From: Chondrocystis sp. NIES-4102
Lineage (GTDB): Bacteria > Cyanobacteriota > Cyanobacteriia > Cyanobacteriales > Xenococcaceae
Direction of reading: 5' to 3'
Assembly (NCBI GenBank): GCA_002368355.1
Contig: AP018281.1
Coordinates: 4,216,001-4,280,000 of the forward strand
Length of the DNA stretch: 64,000 nucleotides
The first letter of the stretch is position 1; each line of letters begins with the position of its first letter. A program made the position numbers and the translations under genes. The notes under the pieces are model-generated. The model saw only the letters and a list, made by a program, of their open reading frames with translations. It searched no databases and had not been told where the DNA came from. This document shows, piece after piece, positions 1-9,109 of this stretch.

Positions 1-1066
1 TAGTCCCTGATAAATGAATACGCTCTTCTTTACTTGCAGGACTAGTTTTTGCTGTCGCCATTTGCTCAGTACGGGTACAATAAAAAGCGTGTTCAAATTT
101 AAGTGGTGTAATGCCTAATTCTTCAGGTTTAAACTCATCAAAAATTTCTTGAGCATCGTAAGTGCCATAATAGTCACCAACTCCCGCATGATCACGACCA
201 ACTATAAAGTGAGTACAACCATAGTTTTTGCGAATTAAAGCATGAAAAATTGCTTCTCTTGGGCCCGCATAGCGCATTGCGGAAGGATTAATTGCTAAAA
301 TTACTCTATCTTGGGGAAAATAGTTTTCCACCATAATTTCATAGCAACGCATCCTCACATCGGCAGGAATATCATCACTTTTAGTTGCGCCTACCAACGG
401 ATGTAAAAATAGTCCATCAACAATCTCTAGGGCGCATTTAATGATGTATTCATGGGCGCGATGAATAGGGTTACGGGTTTGAAAGCCCACTACAGTCTTC
501 CAGCCTCTTTTTTGGAACATTTCTCTAGAAGCTGCTGGATCTATTTGATAACTGGGGAATTGTGGATGATCTTCCCTTGCTAGTAACCAAATCGGCCCTG
601 CTAAATTTACTCCACCTTGATCGTAAACTACTTTTACTCCTGGATGTTTATCTTCTTGAGTACCATAAACATTAGCAGCTTCTAATTTTTTGTCGTAGCT
701 ATATTTTTGAGTTAATTCTAAAACTCCAATAAATTTACCGTTAGCATCATCTAAACGAATTAAACTACCTTCATTTAAAGGTTCTGCGACTTCTTCTGTC
801 ACAGATAATGTTACAGGCACTGACCAAGGTAAACCATTGGCTAAACGCATTTCTTTGACTACACCTAGGTAGTCGTTTTCTTCCATAAACCCAGTTAAAG
901 GACTAAAACCACCAATGGCAATCATTACTAAATCGGAAGTGGCTCTTTCGTCTAACTGTATTCTGGGTAATGTATCTGCTTGAGCTTGAAATTTTTGTTT
1001 TTGTTCTTCACTAACTAAACGATTTATCAATTCACCACCATGAGGTGGAATTAAATCAGTACTCAT
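1..1066 (-). CDS. sat: Sulfate adenylyltransferase (ATP sulfurylase), 3' end outside the window
   Basis: ATP sulfurylase makes adenosine 5'-phosphosulfate from ATP and sulfate, the first step of assimilatory sulfate reduction in the cytosol. Translating the minus strand from the ATG at 1066 gives an open frame of about 355 codons that runs off the left edge, so the C-terminus is missing. The start reads [17 protein letters not shown], typical of the cyanobacterial enzyme. The nucleotide-binding motif [12 protein letters not shown] and the later [12 protein letters not shown] block are both present. The family is about 390 residues long, so only some 35 residues are lost. It is divergent from the peroxiredoxin gene at 1238, and the 171-base gap must hold both promoters. 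Identity is very secure. Confidence 0.96.
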   Translation of the reverse strand, partial: MSTDLIPPHGGELINRLVSEEQKQKFQAQADTLPRIQLDERATSDLVMIAIGGFSPLTGFMEENDYLGVVKEMRLANGLPWSVPVTLSVTEEVAEPLNEGSLIRLDDANGKFIGVLELTQKYSYDKKLEAANVYGTQEDKHPGVKVVYDQGGVNLAGPIWLLAREDHPQFPSYQIDPAASREMFQKRGWKTVVGFQTRNPIHRAHEYIIKCALEIVDGLFLHPLVGATKSDDIPADVRMRCYEIMVENYFPQDRVILAINPSAMRYAGPREAIFHALIRKNYGCTHFIVGRDHAGVGDYYGTYDAQEIFDEFKPEELGITPLKFEHAFYCTRTEQMATAKTSPASKEERIHLSGT

Positions 1067-1237
1067 ATTTTCATCTTTAATTACTAGACTTGATATTGGG
1101 AGGCAAAACAAAATTAGTCAAATTTATTGGCTAAGAGTTATTGATTAACTGGCAAATCAAATTAACATATTAATTTTTTGTTATGCTCTTAGCATTACTT
1201 GTAATCTTATGTTAAGTAAATCATATTTTTGTGGATT

Positions 1238-1795
1238 ATGAAACGTTTAATTTCGATTAAATTTTGGTTGGCTATTATCCTATGTTTTTTGGTTTCGGGC
1301 TTAATTACACCTAATGCTTGGGCGATGGGAGGGAAACAACCACCCGTTAATCAACCTGCCCCTGAATTTGTTTTACCCACTAATACAGGAGATAATGACA
1401 TCGCTTTAAAAAATTATCGTGGACAATGGGTTGTGTTGTATTTTTATCCAAAAGATTTTACTTCAGGTTGTACAATCGAAGCTCGACGTTTTCAACAAGA
1501 TCTTGCAGAATATAAAGCAAGAAATGCCCAAATATTAGGAGTAAGCGTGGATGATGTAGATTCTCATGCTGCATTTTGTGACTCGGAAGGATTGAAGTTT
1601 CCTTTATTGGCAGATACGGATGGTAGTGTTAGCAAAGCCTATGGTTCTTGGTTGGGGGCAATGTCTTTAAGACATACTTATTTAATCGATCCTGAAGGTA
1701 TTTTACGCGAAACTTTTTTGGGGGTTAGACCTAGTGTGCATAGTCAAGAGGTTTTAGCCCGTTTAGATGAATTACAACAGCAACTATCAACCTAG
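1238..1795 (+). CDS. Exported BCP/PrxQ-type peroxiredoxin
   Basis: A thiol peroxidase of the bacterioferritin-comigratory-protein (PrxQ) group, reducing peroxides with thioredoxin-like donors. I start it at ATG 1238; an upstream in-frame TTG at 1229 would only add three residues before a good signal sequence. Residues 1 to about 29 are a basic stretch, a hydrophobic core and an AWA cleavage site, so the enzyme probably acts outside the cytosol (thylakoid lumen or periplasm). The peroxidatic cysteine is C78 in TSGCTIEARRF. The usual resolving cysteine five residues later is absent. Another cysteine lies at C114, 36 residues downstream, fitting PrxQ enzymes that use a helix-3 resolving cysteine. 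Length, 185 aa, is normal for an exported PrxQ. Confidence 0.9.
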   Translation: MKRLISIKFWLAIILCFLVSGLITPNAWAMGGKQPPVNQPAPEFVLPTNTGDNDIALKNYRGQWVVLYFYPKDFTSGCTIEARRFQQDLAEYKARNAQILGVSVDDVDSHAAFCDSEGLKFPLLADTDGSVSKAYGSWLGAMSLRHTYLIDPEGILRETFLGVRPSVHSQEVLARLDELQQQLST

Positions 1796-1862
1796 AGAAA
1801 CATTTTAGTGAGTAATAATAGTCTTATTATTTATTAGCAATTGTTAGTTTAATTGGACTTTC

Positions 1863-3365
1863 ATGAAGTCAATAGTTGGTAAAATTTTGTGCGATCGCTA
1901 TCGGGTTCTTGAGGAACTAAATAGAGATGATTTTAGAGGGGTTTATTTAGCGGAAGATTTAGGACAGATCGGTAAACAAAAATGTCAAATTGAGAGATTT
2001 CACCCGCAGTATGATAGTGAGATTTTAGGAAGTCAATCTTGGCAGAAAGTTTACCTCGCATTTATCGAAGCAGGCAATAATTTTAAGCATATTACCCAGC
2101 ACCCACAAATTCCCCAGCTATTGGCACATTTTGAATGCGATCGCGATTTTTATCTGGTTAATGAATTTATTGTAGGTAGAAGTTTAGATGATAAGTTATC
2201 TCATTCATTGTTAACTGAAACTGAAGCGATCGCTTGGTTACAAGAAATGTTGGAGGTGTTGGCATTTGTTCACCAAGCAGGAGTAATTCATCTTAATATT
2301 CAACCTACTAGTTTGATTGATTCGGAAGGGATAAAGTTTTTAACTGATTTTGCAGGTGTTAGAAATACAATTTTATTTAATGGTAAATGTTTTAACAATT
2401 TGGTAAATCAAGATTTTACTTCACCTGAACAATTATTAGGTAAACCTGATTTTAGTACAGATATTTATGCTTTAGGTAAAACTCTTATTTATGCTTTAAC
2501 TGGTCAAATTTTTGATTTTGTTCATGCCAAGGCTACAGAGAAGTCGCTTGATTTGATAGTTTCAAAGGATAGTAAAATTGCTACAGTTGATCTTCAACCA
2601 AGGCTTGTTGATATCCTCAATAAAATGGTTTCTCCTCAACTTTCTCAACGTTATCAATCTGCTAAAGAAGTTTTAGCCTCTCTAGATTTTGAAGATCACA
2701 ATGTAGTTGTTTTTCCTCCTGCTTTTTTAAATAATTCTTCGGCAATTCCTACAACTTATCCATTATTTAATAAATCTAAAAATAGAAATCGTAATAATTC
2801 CAAATTATTTAAAAGATGGATTGGTTTATTACTAGCTATTCCTTTTATTATTGCTTTATTTATCCTTTTTCTGGGAATTAATAATCGCGGTTATCGAGAT
2901 TTTGCCAGTTATGTTAACGAGGATTATCAATTTCAACTTAAATATCCTCAAAATTGGTCTTATCAAGAACTAAGTGATCCAATTACAGGCGGAGTAGTTG
3001 TGTTCACTTCTCCCTTGGAAACCGATGCGGATTTGTTTTTAGAAAATGTTTATATTACCGTTGAAGATCTTAGTTCTAAATCTACTACTTTAGAAGAATA
3101 TACTAAAATTATTTTTGCTCGCATACAACAAGAAAAGGGTAACGAGATTGAAGTATACCAAGATCGTAAAACTAAAATTGCTAAATTTCCTGCGCGCAGA
3201 ATCATTTATTCTCGTCAGGAAGAGGGGATTTTATTAAGGCAAATGGAAACATTTACAATTAGAAATAATCAGGTTTATATAGCTATTTATACGGCTGAAA
3301 GAGCTAAATTTTCTAAATTTTTAGATACTGCTGAAAAAATTGTGAATTCTTGGGAGATACAGTAG
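1863..3365 (+). CDS. Degenerate serine/threonine kinase (pseudokinase) with membrane anchor and PsbP-like C-terminal domain
   Basis: Residues 10 to about 275 keep the layout of a cyanobacterial Hanks-type kinase: DRYRVLEEL near the start, the SPEQLLGK and DIYALGKTL blocks around 187-206, and a C-terminal helical tail. The catalytic elements are broken. The glycine loop reads LNRDDFRG, the ATP-anchoring lysine position is E44 (CQIERF), the HRD motif is H143-L144-N145 (HLNIQPTS), and DFG is DFAG (162-165). A transmembrane helix lies at about 319-339. After it comes a roughly 155-residue domain beginning YQFQLKYPQNWS, which resembles the PsbP/Mog1-like fold. I infer a membrane-anchored pseudokinase with an extracytoplasmic sensory or binding domain. 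It stands alone, downstream of the peroxiredoxin gene. Function unknown. Confidence 0.8.
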   Translation: MKSIVGKILCDRYRVLEELNRDDFRGVYLAEDLGQIGKQKCQIERFHPQYDSEILGSQSWQKVYLAFIEAGNNFKHITQHPQIPQLLAHFECDRDFYLVNEFIVGRSLDDKLSHSLLTETEAIAWLQEMLEVLAFVHQAGVIHLNIQPTSLIDSEGIKFLTDFAGVRNTILFNGKCFNNLVNQDFTSPEQLLGKPDFSTDIYALGKTLIYALTGQIFDFVHAKATEKSLDLIVSKDSKIATVDLQPRLVDILNKMVSPQLSQRYQSAKEVLASLDFEDHNVVVFPPAFLNNSSAIPTTYPLFNKSKNRNRNNSKLFKRWIGLLLAIPFIIALFILFLGINNRGYRDFASYVNEDYQFQLKYPQNWSYQELSDPITGGVVVFTSPLETDADLFLENVYITVEDLSSKSTTLEEYTKIIFARIQQEKGNEIEVYQDRKTKIAKFPARRIIYSRQEEGILLRQMETFTIRNNQVYIAIYTAERAKFSKFLDTAEKIVNSWEIQ

Positions 3366-4222
3366 TACAGTATATTTTTATCAAGCGATCGCGCTTTATG
3401 TGTTGGAATTATATTAATGGCTTCTATTTTAAATATTTAGTTATTTGTAGATATATAGCAGCCGAAGTAAAAGTTAAAACAATGGATATTTTTCTCACCC
3501 AAAGAGGTATGATCTCGCGCAATTTATAATGCGTAAGGGAACGCATACCTAGCAGAGGCGCAAAGAGATTTCTAATATAACTAATATATCATTGTGTTAC
3601 TACAATAAAGCCAACATTTCATGATAATACAATAATATTATATATTTTAAAACTAACTATTTAGATAATATCTTGAGGGGCTAAATCTAAGTTATATTAT
3701 TTTCTAGCAAGACCAACATTCTTAGTTATATTTAAATTATAAGATAAACTTATAAAATATCAGAGTTTTCCTACAGCTTGTGCTAAAATTTTTAGCTTCT
3801 TTATTTTTAACTACAACAATATCTCATCTGTTTAATTTAATAACAACACTTGCAGATAAATATTGGTTAAAATTACTTGAAAAATTAAATATTTACTAGT
3901 TCTTTTCAAGCTAAAATCTCATCCAGCATCTCTCTTTTAAGCGACATTTTATAATTTAGTATCTTTCACCATAGCACTACATTATTAATAGCATGATTTT
4001 ATATAGCTTAATTTTCCTTCTTTAAGCAATACAGCTATATTAATGCGACAACAATACCAATAATTAGTAAATTAATATAGCAAAATTTTACTGATGTTTA
4101 ATTCTAAGAAATAAGCAAAAATATCATACCTGTCTAGTTCAACTATAAATATTTCCAACTTATTAAATTTAAAACAACTTAAAAGCCGAAGCCTAAAACC
4201 AAGGGATTTTTTCTTTAAAAGC
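3366..4222. other. Long AT-rich spacer with a small hairpin repeat
   Basis: No coding frame is supported in these 857 bases. The only structured part seen is near 3505-3570, where a perfect six-base stem (ATGCGT 3529..3534, ACGCAT 3541..3546) encloses the loop AAGGGA, followed by a relatively GC-rich tail. This looks like a small dispersed cyanobacterial repeat. The remainder is very AT-rich. It separates the convergent pseudokinase and gloB genes, so it holds no required promoter for either. Confidence 0.5.
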
Positions 4223-4996
4223 TTAAAACTGATCTTTCATTCCTCGAATACGCCCAAATACTCGCGCAGGTTCGCTCATTTTAGTTGTGGCTTGTAAAGC
4301 GGGGCTATCCCAGCGTAAAAAAGGATTAGTTTGTTTTTCAATACCTAAAAGTGAGGGAATAGTAGCAACTCCTCGACTACGAGCCTCTTGTACTGTTTTA
4401 TATCGATTCTGTAGATCTTGATTTTCTCTATCTACTGTCAAGGCAAACTTTAAATTGTTGAGGGTATATTCGTGGGCGCACCAAACACGAGTATTATCAG
4501 GGAGTTGACGTAATTTACTAATAGAATCCACCATTTGTGCTGGAGTACCTTCAAATAGTCTACCGCAACCTCCTGCAAAGATAGTATCACCACAAAACAA
4601 TTCTCCCGCTTCCTCTGCTATTGTAGGTGCAAAGTAGTACGCTATGTGACCACGAGTATGTCCAGGAACAAAAAATACTTCTCCCATTCTATTAGCAAAT
4701 TGTACCTTATCTCCTTCATTTAAGAATACCTGTTGATGGGGAATTCTACCTTTATCTACCGCACCACCATATACGCAAAGATTAGGGAAACACTTAATTA
4801 GTTGTTGATTGCCACCAACATGATCATGATGATGATGGGTATTAAAGATGGCAATTAACTGAGCATCAATCTCCGCGAGGTATTTTATCACTGGATCAGC
4901 CACTGCTGGATCAACTACCGCAGCTACTTTTTGTTGTGGATCGAATAATACAAAGATATAGTTATCAGCTAAAACAGGAAGACGTTTAATTTCCAT
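4223..4996 (-). CDS. gloB: Hydroxyacylglutathione hydrolase (glyoxalase II)
   Basis: Cytosolic metallo-beta-lactamase-fold thioesterase that hydrolyses S-lactoylglutathione to lactate and glutathione, the second step of methylglyoxal detoxification. The dinuclear metal motif is intact: [10 protein letters not shown] with ligands H54, H56, D58 and H59. The third histidine follows in PGHTRGH, the bridging aspartate in [16 protein letters not shown], and the C-terminal ligand in [14 protein letters not shown], which together are the glyoxalase II signature. Length (257 aa) matches the bacterial enzyme. The ATG at 4996 begins [15 protein letters not shown], a standard GloB start. It is a single gene, divergent from the ABC gene beginning at 5186. 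Confidence 0.95.
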   Translation of the reverse strand: MEIKRLPVLADNYIFVLFDPQQKVAAVVDPAVADPVIKYLAEIDAQLIAIFNTHHHHDHVGGNQQLIKCFPNLCVYGGAVDKGRIPHQQVFLNEGDKVQFANRMGEVFFVPGHTRGHIAYYFAPTIAEEAGELFCGDTIFAGGCGRLFEGTPAQMVDSISKLRQLPDNTRVWCAHEYTLNNLKFALTVDRENQDLQNRYKTVQEARSRGVATIPSLLGIEKQTNPFLRWDSPALQATTKMSEPARVFGRIRGMKDQF

Positions 4997-5185
4997 ATGG
5001 CGATGATCTTCTGAGGATTATACTCTCGACGTTTTGGCAAAATTTTTCCATCATATTAGGGAAATATTGTTTAAATTTTAGCTCAATTCTGATTTATAAG
5101 GATTTTTATTTGATATTAAATGTCTTTATCATTGCCACATTTGCTTAATCCCAGCCATCTATAGTTATTGTTACTAGCACGAATT

Positions 5186-7252
5186 ATGTTGTATAACTCT
5201 ACTAATAAGTTTTTATTCAATTTAGTAAAAGATAGACCTATATATGTTTTCACTTGCTTGAGTCTAAGTTTAGTCAGTACTCTTTTTAATATATTAGGAA
5301 CTATATTTTTAATTGTTGGTTTGGGCTTATTCTGGCAAACTACTAAAGACTTGATTTTTAGATGGCAACCAGTAGGGATAAGATATTTTTTAAGCTGGTT
5401 ACAATCTTTTGAGGATGGGCAAAAAATATTAGTTATTGTAATTAGTACAAGTCTATTATTTGTTATTCAAAATATACTTGATTACTTAATTAAAATTATT
5501 AACATTCAGTATTTCAAAAATTTAAGCTGTAAACTACAAATAAAAAGTATTGCTTTACTTTATAAAATAGATTTTAATGCAGCTCGGCAAAATAAAATTG
5601 GAGATATTTTTTTAAAGCTGAATCGAGAACTAGAACGGACTATTTTTACAATTCAAACGGCTCAACAACTGGTTATTACTTTGATAACTATTTTATTTAT
5701 AACTATTTGGTTAAACTTGATTTCGTGGCGATTAAGCTTAATTAGTTTAATGTTAATCGGCTCATTATTTTGGATTAATTATTTATTAGCTAATTATGTC
5801 AAGAAATATAAAAGCAAGCTACCGCTAAAAGTACAACTATCTAACCGTCAGCTAAAGGATTTGATAGCAAGTATTCCTATTAGTAAGATTCTCGGTAATG
5901 AAGATCAAGAGTATCACAACATTATTCGATTAATCAAAGATAACAATCAAACACAGATACAAGCCCAGTCAGCAGTAGTAATAATTAAACCTGGATTAGA
6001 AATTAGTAATATTATTGTTATTAGTCTGTTATTATCTACAGGTTATTATTTATATGTTCAACAAAGTCTGGAATTTATCCCTATATTATTAACTTATACA
6101 GTTATTTTATTTAAACTTTTACCTTTAATCAACCAGTCAACTGATCTATATACCCAATTTAATCATAATTACCAAAGCGCGGAAATTATTAGTAGTTTTA
6201 TTAATACAGCTACTAAACAACCTATTAAATCAGGGTCAATAAATTTTGATAAATTATCTTCAGGTATTGAATTTAAATCTGTAACTTTTGCTTACGATCG
6301 CTCTGCCAAAATAGTCTTGGATAATATTAACTTGTGGATACCTCAAGGTACAACTGTCGCTTTAGTTGGTAGTATTGGTGCAGGTAAATCAACGCTTGCT
6401 GATTTATTGTTAAAATTTTATGACCCGATAGATGGACAAATTTTAATCGATAATTTAAATATAGAAAAATATAATTTAAGTAGTTTAAGAAGCAAAATTG
6501 CAATTATTAAGCAAGAAACTTTTATTTTAAATAATTCTCTATTTTATAATCTCACCTACGGGATAAATAAAATTAGTGAACAGGACTTAATAAGCACACT
6601 TAAACAAGCTAAAGCTGAAGAACTACTCACAATTTTACCTCCAGACTTAGAAACAGAAATAGGCGATCGCGGTGTGTCTCTTTCGGCTGCACAAATACAA
6701 GCAATAGCAATTATTAGAGCTATATTACGCAACCCTGAATTATTAGTTATCGATGAAATATCTAATAGTTTTGATACAATAACTGAAAAAATAATTATAA
6801 CTTCCCTGATTGAATTATCTCGCGATCGCACTACTTTAATTATTACTAATCGTTTACCTCTACTACGAACAGCTAATCAAATTGTGGTTCTCAATCAAGG
6901 TAAAATTATGGAAGTTGGGACGCATCAGCAATTATTGCAAAAGGGCGATTTTTATCATCGTTTTTATTCAACCCAGTTTAAATCTACTCCTAAATCCTTG
7001 CAACCACAGTTAGCTAATAAAATTGCCAAGAAACTAGCCCAACAAAATAATAGTAATTTATCTACAGATATTCGTAATCACCTAGATTCCCTTTTGAGTT
7101 ATTTATATATTTTTAATGAAGGTTTATTTGCCAATGATCCAGAAGAAGACAAAATTTTAGATGAATCCTATCTAGCAGCTAAAAAGATTTTAGACTCCCT
7201 CAAAGAATATGAACGTAAGATTGAGCAAGAATTAAATGATAGTGATCAATAA
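5186..7252 (+). CDS. ABC exporter half-transporter with a degenerate nucleotide-binding domain
   Basis: An ABC-B type protein with membrane domain and ATPase domain in one chain. I choose ATG 5186 (688 aa) over an in-frame TTG at 5168. Several hydrophobic helices fill residues 20-320. The ATPase domain follows at about 360-585. Walker A is canonical (GSIGAGKST 395-403), as are the Q-loop glutamine and the Walker B block LLVIDE (519-524). The signature is LSAAQ (499-503) instead of LSGGQ, the D-loop is SNSFD, and the switch histidine is N555 (LIITNRLP in place of the usual AHRLS). A charged tail of about 100 residues follows. It may form a heterodimer with a complete partner encoded elsewhere, or have reduced turnover. 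Substrate unknown; there is no obvious partner nearby. Confidence 0.82.
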   Translation: MLYNSTNKFLFNLVKDRPIYVFTCLSLSLVSTLFNILGTIFLIVGLGLFWQTTKDLIFRWQPVGIRYFLSWLQSFEDGQKILVIVISTSLLFVIQNILDYLIKIINIQYFKNLSCKLQIKSIALLYKIDFNAARQNKIGDIFLKLNRELERTIFTIQTAQQLVITLITILFITIWLNLISWRLSLISLMLIGSLFWINYLLANYVKKYKSKLPLKVQLSNRQLKDLIASIPISKILGNEDQEYHNIIRLIKDNNQTQIQAQSAVVIIKPGLEISNIIVISLLLSTGYYLYVQQSLEFIPILLTYTVILFKLLPLINQSTDLYTQFNHNYQSAEIISSFINTATKQPIKSGSINFDKLSSGIEFKSVTFAYDRSAKIVLDNINLWIPQGTTVALVGSIGAGKSTLADLLLKFYDPIDGQILIDNLNIEKYNLSSLRSKIAIIKQETFILNNSLFYNLTYGINKISEQDLISTLKQAKAEELLTILPPDLETEIGDRGVSLSAAQIQAIAIIRAILRNPELLVIDEISNSFDTITEKIIITSLIELSRDRTTLIITNRLPLLRTANQIVVLNQGKIMEVGTHQQLLQKGDFYHRFYSTQFKSTPKSLQPQLANKIAKKLAQQNNSNLSTDIRNHLDSLLSYLYIFNEGLFANDPEEDKILDESYLAAKKILDSLKEYERKIEQELNDSDQ

Positions 7253-7255
7253 TTA

Positions 7256-7864
7256 CTAATCACCCATAAACTTACTATTAATTAACCCAGTAAATTCCGC
7301 TAACAGCCAAACAATTAAAAAAGCGATCGCTAGCGTCAAGATTTTCCAAAGATCAAACAAATCTTCTGCTGTTTTTACTAATACTGTAACAGGCATGGTT
7401 ACTAAATCCCAACTATTAAAGCGTTCAAATCTACCCAAATAAATACCAAGTACGCATAAACAGTGGGCGATCGCTTGAATAACTATAGTATATTTTTTAA
7501 GTCCGTTATTTATTAGGTAATCATTCAACCAACTTAAAGATATAACATAGGCTTCAAAACCTGCAATAATAAATAAAGTATATTGGGGAATTAAAATACA
7601 AATAGTCGCCCAAGTAGGATAATTCGCACTTAATTCAATAATATGAATTGAATCTGTTAAAATGTATGAAGCATTAGGCAAAAAAGCTAAAAAGATAAGA
7701 GCAATTAACCACCAGATAAAGTTACGTTGTTGAGCAACCTTAAATAAATAATAACTAATCCCTAACGGTATAAAAGCTAAAAATAAATTCCAAGCAATAC
7801 GATTATTACTTTGGCTTAATAAATCTCCAGCTATTTTTATTACCTTAATTAGTTGTTCGTTCAT
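7256..7864 (-). CDS. DUF1361-type integral membrane protein
   Basis: A 202-residue polytopic membrane protein with about six predicted helices. The central segment FLAFLPNASYILTDSIHI, with its helix-breaking proline and acidic residue, resembles the hallmark of DUF1361 proteins, whose function is unknown. It starts at ATG 7864, three bases after the stop of the upstream small gene (7868..8191), so the two are probably co-transcribed. The stop codon lies three bases from the end of the convergent ABC exporter. No catalytic motif is visible. Family assignment is from pattern memory and moderately sure. Confidence 0.65.
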   Translation of the reverse strand: MNEQLIKVIKIAGDLLSQSNNRIAWNLFLAFIPLGISYYLFKVAQQRNFIWWLIALIFLAFLPNASYILTDSIHIIELSANYPTWATICILIPQYTLFIIAGFEAYVISLSWLNDYLINNGLKKYTIVIQAIAHCLCVLGIYLGRFERFNSWDLVTMPVTVLVKTAEDLFDLWKILTLAIAFLIVWLLAEFTGLINSKFMGD

Positions 7865-7867
7865 TTA

Positions 7868-8191
7868 CTATCTATTATGCTTATTTTCTGAATTTAATTG
7901 CTGATTTTTGCTGGGATCTTCTCCTACACGATCTTGTTCCCGACAATCTACACATTCAGCACAATTATGGGAATCTATAAAAACTTCTTCAGAATTACTA
8001 TTAGCTTCCATATTACATTCATACAATGGATACTCTTTTTTACTACTGGGAATTTCCACCGATTCTTGATTATATTCTTGGGGCGCACTAAAGACATATT
8101 CTGTCGGTTTGGCATTAAGTACATTACTATCTAAAATACCTATGCTTATTATGCCTAAACTTGATAAACTACCCAGCAATCTATAAACCAT
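7868..8191 (-). CDS. Small cysteine-rich hypothetical protein
   Basis: An unrecognised 107-residue protein. Residues 1 to about 27 form a hydrophobic segment with one early arginine (MVYRLLGSLSSLGIISIGIL), which could be a signal peptide or single membrane anchor. The middle and C-terminal parts are polar and acidic. They contain one cysteine near residue 58 and a CAECVDC cluster near residues 77-83, followed by a Lys/Asn-rich tail. The spacing recalls a metal or iron-sulfur site but no known family is evident. It sits immediately upstream of the DUF1361 gene with three bases between them, so a shared transcript is likely. An overlapping plus-strand frame here looks spurious. Confidence 0.55.
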   Translation of the reverse strand: MVYRLLGSLSSLGIISIGILDSNVLNAKPTEYVFSAPQEYNQESVEIPSSKKEYPLYECNMEANSNSEEVFIDSHNCAECVDCREQDRVGEDPSKNQQLNSENKHNR

Positions 8192-8332
8192 AATTAAATT
8201 AGTGTTTAGTTGTGATTACATTTTTCTAAGCATATTTAAACACAATAATTCTCAATGGTTAATTATTTACCCGTAGCTAATTGATAAATACTTAATACGC
8301 AATCTTTAAATTAAAACTTAATAAACACACAA

Positions 8333-8374
8333 CTAAAAAAATTGGGAAATTTCGCCTTAATTACGAAGTCTCCC
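8333..8374 (-). terminator. Rho-independent terminator downstream of psb28
   Basis: Read on the minus strand, GGGA and TTCG pair with CGAA and TCCC around a short internal loop and a nine-base apical loop. A run of seven T residues follows. It lies about 85 bases past the psb28 stop, in the correct orientation. Confidence 0.6.
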
Positions 8375-8456
8375 ATATTTCCTAAATTATCTAACTGATT
8401 CTTAACTAGATCCGAACATTAGTACTATCGACTATATAAATTAAATTACAATTTCA

Positions 8457-8792
8457 TTAATTTTTATCTAATCCTAACCCATGTTCTTCAGCATATTGAT
8501 TCATAAAACGAATAAAACGTTCCCATTCCTGAGCCGACTTAATAACCAATACAGCTTCAATTCCTCTAGCTTCGCCGTTGACAAACTTACCCTTAACCTC
8601 ACGACTAAAAATCTCTCCTTCATCGTCAATGAGATACATCCCTGTAATTTCTTCCGTACTCTCTTTACTCAAAATTTTGGGATCGGCAAAATAAAAAGTA
8701 GCTGTACCAGTATTACCAGTTTTAGAACGAGTAACTCTAATATCAGGTACTACTTCTTCCGTTACTCCACGAGCAAACTGAATTTCTGCCAT
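8457..8792 (-). CDS. psb28: Photosystem II assembly protein Psb28
   Basis: Psb28 is a small, cytoplasm-facing protein. It binds transiently to photosystem II assembly intermediates near the Q sites and CP47 and is linked to chlorophyll-protein biogenesis. The 111-residue product starts [20 protein letters not shown] and contains the [11 protein letters not shown] and [10 protein letters not shown] blocks typical of the family, with the usual length. There is no signal peptide, as expected. Start is ATG 8792. It is monocistronic, with a likely terminator at 8333..8374. An opposite-strand frame across the gene has low-complexity content and is not real. Confidence 0.95.
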   Translation of the reverse strand: MAEIQFARGVTEEVVPDIRVTRSKTGNTGTATFYFADPKILSKESTEEITGMYLIDDEGEIFSREVKGKFVNGEARGIEAVLVIKSAQEWERFIRFMNQYAEEHGLGLDKN

Positions 8793-9109
8793 ACTTTAAC
8801 TCCTATATTTAAACAATCTGTTAATAACTCTTAATCATCTCATAGATTTAGATCCAAAGTCTTGTGGTTTTCTTGTTCTCGAACTATTGTGATCCAAATA
8901 ACGAAGCCAGAAATGATAGCCAGTTAAGAGAATATAATAATTCTGATTGGTTTTATAGAATTGTTGACAATAACTACCATAATAAAAGAGATCAAGTCTC
9001 AGTTCCCTAATGTCTTATAAACAGTCGTTGATCAATTAATTTAGTCCTTATAAATTAACCACACAACTGATTTTGAAATCAAAAAATAATCAATTACTAC
9101 TTATTAATC
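8793..9109. other. Divergent promoter region, no other content seen
   Basis: These 317 bases separate psb28 (minus) from the exported MRJP-like gene (plus) and must carry both promoters. No repeat, RNA or small gene could be supported. Confidence 0.5.

Noticed and set aside
8481-8834. Plus-strand frame overlapping psb28
   Set aside because: It is antisense to a confidently identified gene, with Ser/Phe/Thr-rich content typical of an antisense shadow.
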